Virus record (IMG/VR): IMGVR_UViG_3300006121_000012
Span: 1 to 46,733 of that record
DNA length: 46,733 bases
Source of the DNA: a virus
Reading direction: 5' to 3' (one strand)
Part shown: piece by piece, positions 27,905 through 36,160 of the stretch
Layout of the letters: each line of letters starts with the position of its first letter
Numbering within the stretch: position 1 is the stretch's first letter
Program-made: the position numbers and the translations under genes
Notes under the pieces: generated by a model
Database searches by the model: none
The model's input: only the letters and a program-made list of their open reading frames with translations
What the model was told of the DNA's origin: nothing

Positions 27905-28348
27905 ATGTCAAATCCACAAGTCGTACAAGGTACACTAAATAGACTACTTGCAAGCGTAGTATTTGCCAACTTTACCAACCTAAACGTAACTTCTGCTTAC
28001 CTTGCAAAAGAAGCGATTAGCCTTGGTTTTGATGGCGACACTTCCCAGTTGATTGGCACTTTAACAGGTGCGGTTACAAGCCCAGAGCCTTACATTTACG
28101 GCACAGTAACCATGCACTTGTTAAGAACCCAAGCACTTGGAAACGCATACAAGCAACAAATTGAAACAAACACAACAATGGGTTCAGTTACTGTAATACC
28201 TGATTCTGTTGCTTTGAGTTCGTTCCAGTTGAACAATTGTGTTTTATCAAGTATTCAAGAAGTAGCTTTTGACGGTACACAAGCGGGTTTAATCGTTCGT
28301 TTGCGTGGCGTTTATAGTATCAACTCAAGTTTATTTGCAATCGGTTAA
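27905..28348 (+). CDS. Tail tube protein
   Basis: A 147-aa protein immediately after the sheath with GGAGCAATAAATG. Beta-rich, with ISLGFDGDTSQLIGTLTGAV and VTMHLLRTQALGNAYKQQIE. Size and gene order match the inner tail tube of contractile phages, which forms hexameric rings inside the sheath. Confidence 0.8.
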   Translation: MSNPQVVQGTLNRLLASVVFANFTNLNVTSAYLAKEAISLGFDGDTSQLIGTLTGAVTSPEPYIYGTVTMHLLRTQALGNAYKQQIETNTTMGSVTVIPDSVALSSFQLNNCVLSSIQEVAFDGTQAGLIVRLRGVYSINSSLFAIG

Positions 28349-28360
28349 AAAGGATAAATT

Positions 28361-28945
28361 GTGAAAATCGACAGAAATCTGAACCTAGTGATGCAAGTTC
28401 AGACTGGTCGAAACGGATTGGTTTATATTCATTCCGCTTCAATTAGTCGATCTGTATTTGAGCAGTTTTACCTTGAATTGGGCAAAGTATTTAGTCAATG
28501 CTTTGATTCAATTAACCAGGCGCATTTGGCTTTATCTGCTCCCCAACTTGCTTATCCTGCCTTGAAGTCTTTGGCTATAAAGGCGGGTAATTGGGATGGA
28601 AATGGTGGCGTTAAGTTTGGTTTGATTAATGAAATAGTCAGATTAACCAACGTCATTATGAGTACAGAAAAAGGATGGGAAACAATTCCTTTTGACGTAG
28701 CGGTGAAAAGAGAAATCTTAGATGAAGATGAAGAAGCCGAAACTCTTTCATCCTTGGTTTTTTTTACTGCAATCTCCAAGGTTGCTCCGAAGGATTTGAA
28801 AAATTCTTTCTTGGAGATGGCAGGAGCGTTACGAAATTGGGAAATTTCATCCTTGGACTGTACGGCGTTTCAGAATGGCTTGCCGATACAGACAAAGCCA
28901 GAAACTATTGGCAAGAAGGTGAAGGAATCATCCATCATTGCTTAG
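28361..28945 (+). CDS. Tail assembly chaperone, unshifted form (194 aa)
   Basis: GTG start with AAAAGGATAAATT. A mostly helical protein between tube and tape-measure genes, which is the universal place for tail assembly chaperones (lambda G/GT, P2 E/E'). It has an acidic stretch DEDEEAETL just before a TTTTTTT slippery site at 28759-28765. The unshifted product ends at 28945. Confidence 0.75.
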   Translation: MKIDRNLNLVMQVQTGRNGLVYIHSASISRSVFEQFYLELGKVFSQCFDSINQAHLALSAPQLAYPALKSLAIKAGNWDGNGGVKFGLINEIVRLTNVIMSTEKGWETIPFDVAVKREILDEDEEAETLSSLVFFTAISKVAPKDLKNSFLEMAGALRNWEISSLDCTAFQNGLPIQTKPETIGKKVKESSIIA

Positions 28946-29067
28946 AAAAATTAAGTAATGCCTGGTTTGGTGAATTTATCAAGGAAAGTGGCGGCAAATG
29001 GACGGATGCTAATGAATACAGGAATCGTCATTTAATAAAAGCAATCAGTAATAGATCACTTTTTTAA
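28361..29067 (+). CDS. Tail assembly chaperone, -1 frameshifted form (about 235 aa)
   Basis: The -1 frame is open from 28732 to 29067 and overlaps the first frame. It has no good start codon or ribosome-binding site of its own. T_TTT_TTT at 28759-28765 is in the correct phase (codons GTT TTT TTT). Slippage there would join 135 residues to 100 from the -1 frame (YCNLQGCSEGFEKF, then GLYGVSEWLADTDKAR). This matches the conserved programmed frameshift of tail chaperones. The exact slip position is inferred. Confidence 0.7.
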
Positions 29068-29078
29068 AAGAGAGAAAA

Positions 29079-30743
29079 ATGGCAACCAAAAGTGTTATTC
29101 AGATTGACGTTTTAGACGAATCTTTTAAGAAATTTCAACAAGCATTTGATAAATATCAAGCCGCACTTAAAAAAATGCCTGGTGATTGGCAAAAGGTCAA
29201 TCAGGCATCAGCAGGTGGCGCACAAGCGTTAAACAAGCACCTAGAAAAATCTTTAAAGAATCTGCAAGACTTTGATAAGAAAGTCAAAGATGCAAACAAA
29301 GATTTAAAAGAAACCGAAAAATCCACAAGTAATATTGCCCAAAACTTGGCTAATAGCGTTGTTTCGCTTGCCAGGTGGGTTACGCTAGGTTCAATTGGCG
29401 GTGGCTTTGGATTGGGCGCATTAGGCGCAAGCGCAAGCGATTACCGCAGACAAGCGCAAGGATTGGGTATTTCTACTGGCGGATTAAGAGCCGCAAACGT
29501 CAATTTGGGGCGTTATATCAACCCAGGACAGGTTTTAGGCAACATTGCTGATATACAGAATGACCTATCAAGAAGTCCGATTCTGAGCCGTTTAGGGCTT
29601 GTTGCAGGGCAAAATGCGGAACAAGCATTGCCAACAATTATCACCAATGCCATCAAGCTATTTAATCAGGGAGGAAAAACAAGCCAATTTGCTCAAGCAA
29701 TGGGATTAACCCAAGTTTTCAGCTTAGAAGAATTGCGCCGTTTGTCTTCACTCAGCCAAAAAGAATTACAAGAAACTTTCAAAAGATTAAAGCAAGACAG
29801 GGATACATTGTCGGTTGACGATGAGACAAGTCGCAAATGGCAGGATTTTTGGGTTCAACTCAAACGATCTGGTAATGATCTTGAAACCAAATTAATTGAC
29901 AAACTGGTTGCCCTTGCACCTGCTTTTGAAAAAGTATCCGAAGGAATTACAAAATTCATAACAAGTTTGCTTGATAGTCCAGATTTAAAAAAATGGATTG
30001 AAAACTTGGGTGAAAATATTGGTAAATTTGGCGAATATCTAACATCGCCTGAATTTAAGCAAGATGTTGCAGAATTTTACAATTCCATAAAAAGTTTTGG
30101 AATTACGGTGATGAACGCCGTCAATTTCATTCAGGATTTGCTTAAAACGCCTGAACAAAGAAATGCAGAATTAAAAGCAAAAGGAAAATTAACTCCTGAA
30201 ACAATGAGTTATTCCATGTCAACAAGATTTGCTCAATTTTTGTACGAACATGGTCTTTATGCAAGCGGTCAACAAGATAGCCCTGAAATGGCTAGATTTA
30301 AACAGGAAATGGCAAAAACTTCGCCTACTGTCGGTTCAATAGCTGAAAGGTTTATGAATCCTGGTAATTTGAGAGTTCCTGGAAGTGCAACACAATTTCA
30401 AAAATTTTCTTCAAATGAGGAAGGATTAAGGGCAATGGCTAAACAATTATTACGCTACGAACGGCGTGATAATTTAGATACCGTTGAAGGTATTGTCAGC
30501 AAATATGCGCCATCTTCCGAAAATAATACTCAAGCCTATATTAAAAGTGTTTTGGCTAGAACTGGATTTGCGCCTGGTCAGCACTTAAACTTAGAAAATC
30601 CTGCGGTTCTTTCTAATTTAATGTCAGCTATGACAAAACAAGAAAACTCAAGAAGCAACTTTACCGCAAGTGATATTCAAAGAATTTTAATTCAAGATTT
30701 TACTGGTGGTAATATAATTATAACAACCAATGGAATGAAGTGA
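29079..30743 (+). CDS. Tape measure protein with C-terminal lysozyme-like domain (554 aa)
   Basis: Helical, coiled-coil N-terminus (DKYQAALKKMPGDWQKV, then KNLQDFDKKVKDANKD) and a hydrophobic segment about 92-118 (VSLARWVTLGSIGGGFGLG) mark a tail-length ruler. From about residue 427 it has NPGNLRVPGSATQF, FSSNEEGLRAMAKQLLRYE and YAPSSENNTQAYIKSV, the pattern of virion-associated lysozyme-like domains of phage structural proteins. It would breach peptidoglycan at injection. Short for a tape measure, so the tail should be fairly short. Confidence 0.85.
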   Translation: MATKSVIQIDVLDESFKKFQQAFDKYQAALKKMPGDWQKVNQASAGGAQALNKHLEKSLKNLQDFDKKVKDANKDLKETEKSTSNIAQNLANSVVSLARWVTLGSIGGGFGLGALGASASDYRRQAQGLGISTGGLRAANVNLGRYINPGQVLGNIADIQNDLSRSPILSRLGLVAGQNAEQALPTIITNAIKLFNQGGKTSQFAQAMGLTQVFSLEELRRLSSLSQKELQETFKRLKQDRDTLSVDDETSRKWQDFWVQLKRSGNDLETKLIDKLVALAPAFEKVSEGITKFITSLLDSPDLKKWIENLGENIGKFGEYLTSPEFKQDVAEFYNSIKSFGITVMNAVNFIQDLLKTPEQRNAELKAKGKLTPETMSYSMSTRFAQFLYEHGLYASGQQDSPEMARFKQEMAKTSPTVGSIAERFMNPGNLRVPGSATQFQKFSSNEEGLRAMAKQLLRYERRDNLDTVEGIVSKYAPSSENNTQAYIKSVLARTGFAPGQHLNLENPAVLSNLMSAMTKQENSRSNFTASDIQRILIQDFTGGNIIITTNGMK

Positions 30744-30750
30744 GGATTGT

Positions 30751-31362
30751 ATGAGTTCTTTTGGTCAAACCGCATTTCAAGCCGCATACGAAATATCGCC
30801 CATTATTTTGCAAAATGGAATTGCGCAATTTATTCCTGGCGGATTGTTGCCGATTACTGTTTTGACTGAAATGTTTGATATTCCAGGAATTGAAGAAGGT
30901 CAATTTTTTGCGCATTACAAGCCTTTGCCTGGAAGCACATTAGCAGATTGGCAGGTAGCTGAATATCCATTTTTTAGTTTGCAGATGGCGGCTAATGCGG
31001 TTGTTCAAATGCCTTTAAAAGTTAGTATGCTGATGGTTTGCCCTGCGCAAAATGATGGCGGTTATTTAATCAAGCAAGCTATTTTGACCGCTTTACAAAC
31101 AGAAATTCAAACGCACATATCCCAAGGCGGTACATTTACGGTTATCACCCCTGCTTACACCTACACCAATTGCCTTTTAACAGGCATCAGGGACGTTAGT
31201 AGCGCAGGTGACAAGCAAGTACAACTGATGTATCAATGGGACTTTGTACAACCTTTAATTACCGTTACTGGGGCATTGCAGGTTTTGGGGTCGCTATTGC
31301 AGAACATTGGTGCAGGTAATCCAGTACCTACTAATATAACTTCTACTATATCAAGTTGGTAA
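30751..31362 (+). CDS. Tail/baseplate protein after the tape measure (203 aa)
   Basis: Begins MSSFGQTAFQAAYEISPIIL and contains GGLLPITVLTEMFDIPG and FAHYKPLPGSTLADWQ, then a beta-rich part and a C-terminal LQVLGSLLQNIGAG. The order tape measure, this protein, plug, hub, spike is that of simple myophage baseplates. It is probably the tail-hub adaptor joining the tube to the baseplate. Confidence 0.65.
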   Translation: MSSFGQTAFQAAYEISPIILQNGIAQFIPGGLLPITVLTEMFDIPGIEEGQFFAHYKPLPGSTLADWQVAEYPFFSLQMAANAVVQMPLKVSMLMVCPAQNDGGYLIKQAILTALQTEIQTHISQGGTFTVITPAYTYTNCLLTGIRDVSSAGDKQVQLMYQWDFVQPLITVTGALQVLGSLLQNIGAGNPVPTNITSTISSW

Positions 31363-31363
31363 T

Positions 31364-31636
31364 ATGACTACATTCGTTGCATTTAACCCATCGCCAAATC
31401 AGCCGTTTCAATTTAATCCTACTTTGGATGGTCAAACGTACATTGCAACTTGTACTTGGAATGTTTATGGGCAAAGGTATTGCGTCAATATTTATAACAA
31501 TTTTAGGACTTTAATCGTTAGCAGACCAATTATTTCATCTCCTGATGATTATGATATTAATCTGGTGTTTGGTTATTTCACTACTTCATCTTTGGTTTAC
31601 AGAGCAAGTAGTGGAAACTTTGAGATTAATCCATAA
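31364..31636 (+). CDS. Baseplate plug, Pam3 gp18-like (90 aa)
   Basis: Contains LDGQTYIATCTWNVYGQRY, then CVNIYNNFRTLIVSRP and SSLVYRASSGNFEI. The pattern of a ligand-like WN..GQRY centre and a final aromatic strand matches the small baseplate plug family described from cyanophage Pam3. It probably closes the tube at the hub. Starts 2 nt after the preceding stop. Confidence 0.7.
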   Translation: MTTFVAFNPSPNQPFQFNPTLDGQTYIATCTWNVYGQRYCVNIYNNFRTLIVSRPIISSPDDYDINLVFGYFTTSSLVYRASSGNFEINP

Positions 31637-32638
31637 ATGCGTTTTTACAACATTGTCATAAGCCCAGGATCGCAAAGTCAAACGGCTTTTCTACCTATAA
31701 CCTATTCTTCAATGGTTATACCTGGTATTGTGCCAACTGGATTAGACAATACATCAGCACTCAGAGTCGATTTAGATATTTTTCAAACTTGGTATCATCA
31801 GCCGTCACAAATTGGAACGGTCAGGATTTATGGCGTTTCATTCCAAGATTTAAACCAATCTGCTAATTTTAACGGCGCAAAAATTCAAATTTCTGTTGGA
31901 ATGTCTGCGGGGTTGCCTTTTGCAGATCAATTTCAAGCAGGATTAATTATTGATGGAACAGTAATTCAGGCGTTCGGAAATTGGCAAGGAACTCAAGTTG
32001 TTCTTAATTTGCAAGTCGCCCCCGCAACCTATAACCCAAGTGCTAATGCCAACATCATTTTGGATTGGAAAATGGGTCAACCATTACAGTCAGCCGTTGA
32101 AAGTTCTTTGTCAATATCTTATCCAGGCGTTCCAGTTTATGGAGAATTTAGCCCAAATCTTGTATATACAGAAAATGTAACTGGTTACTATCCTAATTTG
32201 GAATCATTTTGCAAATGGGTTAACGACACTAGCAAAAATATTATTAAATTACCAAATTACATTGGCGCAAGTGTGGCTAATTCTGCCATTGGCTTTGTTT
32301 TGACGGACGGAACAACACCTGCAACTGAATCAGCGGCTATCAATTATTGGGATTTAATTGGTAATATTACTTGGATTGATGTTGCTACCGTTCAAGCAAA
32401 ATTGGTTATGAGGGCGGATTTGAATATTGGAGATAGCATTATCTTTCCTGCGGGAAGCCCAATTACAAATACAGTTGCAAGTTTTTCTCAATATAGAAAT
32501 CTTGTTTCCTTTGATGGCATTTTTACAATAACGCAGATACGTCATGTTGGAAATAGTCGCCAAGCAGATGCAAACAGTTGGGTAACTATTATTGATTGCG
32601 TTATTCCTGGCGTGCCTTTAACATTGGATGAATTATGA
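31637..32638 (+). CDS. Baseplate hub protein (333 aa)
   Basis: Lies directly between the plug and the spike. Beta-rich throughout, with a central ESFCKWVNDTSKNIIKLP and a C-terminal FSQYRNLVSFDGIFTITQIRH, the strand-helix features of gpD/gp44-like hub proteins. Probably trimeric and the base for the spike. The stop overlaps the spike start. Confidence 0.7.
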   Translation: MRFYNIVISPGSQSQTAFLPITYSSMVIPGIVPTGLDNTSALRVDLDIFQTWYHQPSQIGTVRIYGVSFQDLNQSANFNGAKIQISVGMSAGLPFADQFQAGLIIDGTVIQAFGNWQGTQVVLNLQVAPATYNPSANANIILDWKMGQPLQSAVESSLSISYPGVPVYGEFSPNLVYTENVTGYYPNLESFCKWVNDTSKNIIKLPNYIGASVANSAIGFVLTDGTTPATESAAINYWDLIGNITWIDVATVQAKLVMRADLNIGDSIIFPAGSPITNTVASFSQYRNLVSFDGIFTITQIRHVGNSRQADANSWVTIIDCVIPGVPLTLDEL

Positions 32639-33279
32639 GCCAGGCACAAAAAACACCGTTTGCGAGGACGATGAATGATTTTTCTCAACAAAAGATTGAG
32701 AATAATATTAATTCGCTTGGGAAAGTATTACCTTGTTCGGTCGTTTCTGTTGAAGGGGCAATTGTTACGGTCAATTTTGAGGTTTACAGTACATTAAATA
32801 CCCCATTACCCCCAGTAACTTGCGCAACTATTGGAAGCCAATATATTCGTACCCCCATACAAGTAGGTGATTTGGGAATTTGTATTTCGGCAGATGTTCG
32901 ACTTGGTGGAATTAATGGATTGGGAGCAGGTTTAGCCCCCTTAGATTCACCTGCAAGCAATTTGGGTGCTTTGGTATTTGTTCCAATTGGAAGTTCTTTG
33001 TGGGAAGAAGTAAACCCCTTGGCGGTAGTTATTCAAGCACCAGATGGGGCAAGTCTTGCAGATACCGCAGGTGATAATTCTATTGTGGTTACAAATACTG
33101 GAATTCAAGTATCTAGTTCAACAAGCCTTACTTTATCGGTCGGTTCTAATACAATCTCAATAACATCATCTGGAATAAGTATTACTGGTACTTTGACCAT
33201 AAACGGCAAACCATTCTTGGCGCACCAACATACTGGAGTTACCACAGGAAGCGGTGTTTCAGGGGGAGTATCACCATGA
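32635..33279 (+). CDS. Baseplate spike (gpV/Gp138-like)
   Basis: A 214-aa protein with an OB-fold-like N-terminal half (LPCSVVSVEGAIVTVNFEV, IRTPIQVGDLGICIS), a triple-stranded beta-helix-like repetitive stretch (STSLTLSVGSNTISITS, GISITGTLTI), and a C-terminal tip with AHQHTGVTTGSGVSGG. The His-x-His near the tip coordinates an iron ion in P2 gpV-type membrane-piercing spikes. ATGA overlaps both neighbours. Confidence 0.85.
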   Translation: MSQAQKTPFARTMNDFSQQKIENNINSLGKVLPCSVVSVEGAIVTVNFEVYSTLNTPLPPVTCATIGSQYIRTPIQVGDLGICISADVRLGGINGLGAGLAPLDSPASNLGALVFVPIGSSLWEEVNPLAVVIQAPDGASLADTAGDNSIVVTNTGIQVSSSTSLTLSVGSNTISITSSGISITGTLTINGKPFLAHQHTGVTTGSGVSGGVSP

Positions 33280-33596
33280 GAAGCTACGGACAAGATCAAA
33301 ACGGAAATTGGGTAGAAATTACCGAAACTTCTTATATTTGGTTGGCAACATTGATTCAAACTTTGCGCTTAACCCAAGGGGAAAGCCCAGTTTATGGAAA
33401 TTACGGCATACCAGGGCAAAACTCTGTTATGACCCAAATTGCGCCTGATGTTGCCTTAAATAGAACACAATCCCAGTTCGCACCTTATTTTGCAAGTTTA
33501 ACAATTCTTAGACAACAAAACGCAACGCAACCAACTTACAATATTAAGGCGGTTTTCCAAAATGGGACGACAATCCAAACTACGGTAGTGAGTTAA
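33276..33596 (+). CDS. gp25/W-like baseplate wedge protein (106 aa)
   Basis: YIWLATLIQTLRLTQGESPV, then YGNYGIPGQNSVMTQIAPD and FAPYFASLTI, are the ordered motifs of short phage baseplate wedge proteins positioned like P2 W or T4 gp25. It should link the sheath to the baseplate wedge. Overlaps the spike gene by 4 nt and precedes the gpJ-like gene by 3 nt. Confidence 0.75.
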   Translation: MRSYGQDQNGNWVEITETSYIWLATLIQTLRLTQGESPVYGNYGIPGQNSVMTQIAPDVALNRTQSQFAPYFASLTILRQQNATQPTYNIKAVFQNGTTIQTTVVS

Positions 33597-33599
33597 AAA

Positions 33600-35225
33600 A
33601 TGGCACAACTAACAACGGCAGGTGCAGTACCAACTAGCCCAACGGATTTATTAAACGCAGAAATAGCGGCGGCAACCGCATTATCCCCAGGATTGACCGC
33701 AAATTTGCCTGGTTCACTTGTCGAAGATATGGCATCAACCGCAGTCGGTGCGGTAGTTATTCAAGATCAAGCATTTGTTGACTTGGTTAATTCGATTTCC
33801 CCCTATACCGCTAACCCATTTATTCTTTACGAATTGGGTGCGGTTTACGGCGTTACGCAAGGCGTAGGCAATAATACATCGGTTTATGTAACTTTTATTG
33901 GTACGCCTGGGTTTGTAATTAGTGCAGGATTTGTTGTTTCTGATGGAACGCATCAATACACAGTACAAGACGGTGGAATTGTTTCTGCAAGTGGTCAAAG
34001 TGCCGCCCTTTACTGTTTGGCAAATAATGCAGGTTCTTGGGCAGTTCCAATTGGTACAGTCACAACTATCGTTACTTCCATACCATCAGGAGTTACCCTA
34101 ACTTGCACAAATGAATCGGCAGGTGTTCCAGGCGCAACTGCTCAAACAATTCAAAGCTATCAGGCGCAAGTAATTCAGGCGGGACAAGCAATTGCCACAG
34201 GTATGCCAACATTCCTGAAAACTCAACTTCAAAAAGTATCGGGAGTTCAGCCAAATTTAATTTCTGTACGTCAACCAACATCTGGTACGGCTTGGGAAGT
34301 TATTGTTGGCGGTGGAGACCCTTACGAAGTGGCAAATGCCATTTATACAGGATTGTTTGATATTTCTAATCTGGTTGGTTCTACTTTTCAAGTAACCAAC
34401 ATTACAAACGCATACCCCGCCGTTGTGACGATTAATCTGAATCATGGCTACACAACTGGTCAAGTTGTTCAAATTACTGGCGAAACTGGAATGTCAAACG
34501 TCAATGGCAATAATTTTGTTGCTATCGTTATTGATGAAAAAACTTTTAGCCTTAATGTAAAAATTTCAACCATAACTTGGTCAGGTGGTACGGTTACAGT
34601 TACAACAGCTTCCCCTCATGGATTGCCAACTGGAACAACTTCGGGAACGATTTACGGATGTACCCCAAGTGCTTACAACGGTTCTTACACATTCACAAGA
34701 ACAGGCGCAAGCACCTTTACTTATCCTTTGGCATCAAACCCTGGAACTGCTACGGTTTTGGGTTATACGCCCTTTGATTCGGCTTCTCAAGGGGCTTGGA
34801 CAAGCGGGGGTGTGGTAACTCCTAACTTTAGGAATGTAACGGTATCAATCAATAATTACCCCGATACTTACAACATTACTTTTGTAAACCCTCCTCCTCA
34901 AACGGTGACGGTTACATTGCTTTGGAATACCATTGCGGTTAACTATGTATCAACAACTGCAATTGCTTCTACTGGCATACCTGCAATTGTTGCTTATATC
35001 AATTCAATTCCAGTAGGTCAGCCAATTAGTATTTTTGATTTACAAATGGCATTTACGACTGCGGTAGCTTCGTTATTAAATGTTAGCCTAATTTCAGAAA
35101 TGCAATTTACAATAACAATCAATGGGATAACAACTTCACCATCAAGTGGTCAGGGAGTAATTTATGGAGACCCTGAAAGTTATTTTGAAACGACTAATGG
35201 TTTGGTAACTATTACACAAGTATGA
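33600..35225 (+). CDS. Baseplate J-like protein with two inserted beta modules (541 aa)
   Basis: N-terminal SPTDLLNAEIAAATALSPG, then LPGSLVEDMASTAVGAVV and TANPFILYELGAVYGVTQG, are those of gpJ/gp47-like wedge proteins. Two beta modules are inserted: residues about 263-320 (VTINLNHGYTTGQVVQITG, FCCH-like) and 323-388 (VTTASPHGLPTG, GCTPSAYNGSYTF). The C-terminus SIFDLQMAFTTAVASLLNVS is usual for the family. The second module recurs in the sheath and the next protein. Confidence 0.8.
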   Translation: MAQLTTAGAVPTSPTDLLNAEIAAATALSPGLTANLPGSLVEDMASTAVGAVVIQDQAFVDLVNSISPYTANPFILYELGAVYGVTQGVGNNTSVYVTFIGTPGFVISAGFVVSDGTHQYTVQDGGIVSASGQSAALYCLANNAGSWAVPIGTVTTIVTSIPSGVTLTCTNESAGVPGATAQTIQSYQAQVIQAGQAIATGMPTFLKTQLQKVSGVQPNLISVRQPTSGTAWEVIVGGGDPYEVANAIYTGLFDISNLVGSTFQVTNITNAYPAVVTINLNHGYTTGQVVQITGETGMSNVNGNNFVAIVIDEKTFSLNVKISTITWSGGTVTVTTASPHGLPTGTTSGTIYGCTPSAYNGSYTFTRTGASTFTYPLASNPGTATVLGYTPFDSASQGAWTSGGVVTPNFRNVTVSINNYPDTYNITFVNPPPQTVTVTLLWNTIAVNYVSTTAIASTGIPAIVAYINSIPVGQPISIFDLQMAFTTAVASLLNVSLISEMQFTITINGITTSPSSGQGVIYGDPESYFETTNGLVTITQV

Positions 35226-36151
35226 TTTCCCAAATACTACCTGCTTATCTTTACCAACAATACCAGGGTGGTACTGCGCCCCCTGCTTTTACAAATGGTC
35301 AATCAGCGATTGCGGGATTTGGTATTGCAGGAGAAGCTATTGCAGGTGCAAGTTCATTAACTCAGCCAGTTCCTTATGTTGAATCATTCTTTGATGCTTA
35401 TAACGCAACTGCACAAAGTTACTTAGATCAAATTAATTCACTTAATTTGCCAATCTATACAAAATTAAGTTATCCATTATTAGATTGGGTTGGAAATTCT
35501 TTGTACGGTCAGCCTCGTCCTACTTTGACGTTGAACAATATTCAATTGGTCGGCGGTACTTACAACGCTGATTTGTACGATACCCAGGTTTATGACGGCG
35601 TAAAGATTCAAATTAATGGTATTGCAATTACTGCTATTAGTTGGACAAATGGAATTGTTACGGTCACAACTTCTGCATCTATCGCAGTTCCAACAGGCGT
35701 ACAGTTTGTTGGATACATTTACGGATGTACTCCTAATGCGTATAACGGTTTATATCAATGTACTCAAACTGGAACTTATACCTTTACCTATAATTTATTA
35801 AATAATCCAGGTAGTGAAACAGTTCTAGGAATTGTTCAATTATCTGCCGAAACTGTAAGTGATGACATTTACCAAAGATGTATTACTTGGAATTTCTATA
35901 AAGGCGATGGATTTCAATTTAATATTAATTGGCTAAAAAGAAGAATAATTAGATTCTTAACAGGCGCAAATGGCGTTGCACCTGAGATTGATAACACCTA
36001 CAATGTCAGCGTAACTTTTCAATCTGGAAACAATGTTCTAATCACGATTCCAAATACTTTTGAATCTTCGGTGGCTATTTATTTAGCATCGGCTTTGAAT
36101 TCAGGAGTATTACAACTGCCGTTCCAGTACATTTTTACAATTGCTTATTAA
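35222..36151 (+). CDS. Tail protein I-like baseplate component with beta module (309 aa)
   Basis: Residues 50-100 (VPYVESFFDAYNATAQSYL, YPLLDWVGNSLYGQPRP) and the C-terminal part (FNINWLKRRIIRFLTGANG, then a beta-rich end) mark a gpI/gp48-like wedge protein. Between them, residues 136-206 are a copy of the beta module (YIYGCTPNAYNGLYQC, NNPGSETVLG). It should connect the wedge to the tail fibres. Confidence 0.75.
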   Translation: MISQILPAYLYQQYQGGTAPPAFTNGQSAIAGFGIAGEAIAGASSLTQPVPYVESFFDAYNATAQSYLDQINSLNLPIYTKLSYPLLDWVGNSLYGQPRPTLTLNNIQLVGGTYNADLYDTQVYDGVKIQINGIAITAISWTNGIVTVTTSASIAVPTGVQFVGYIYGCTPNAYNGLYQCTQTGTYTFTYNLLNNPGSETVLGIVQLSAETVSDDIYQRCITWNFYKGDGFQFNINWLKRRIIRFLTGANGVAPEIDNTYNVSVTFQSGNNVLITIPNTFESSVAIYLASALNSGVLQLPFQYIFTIAY

Positions 36152-36160
36152 AGGGTTAGT

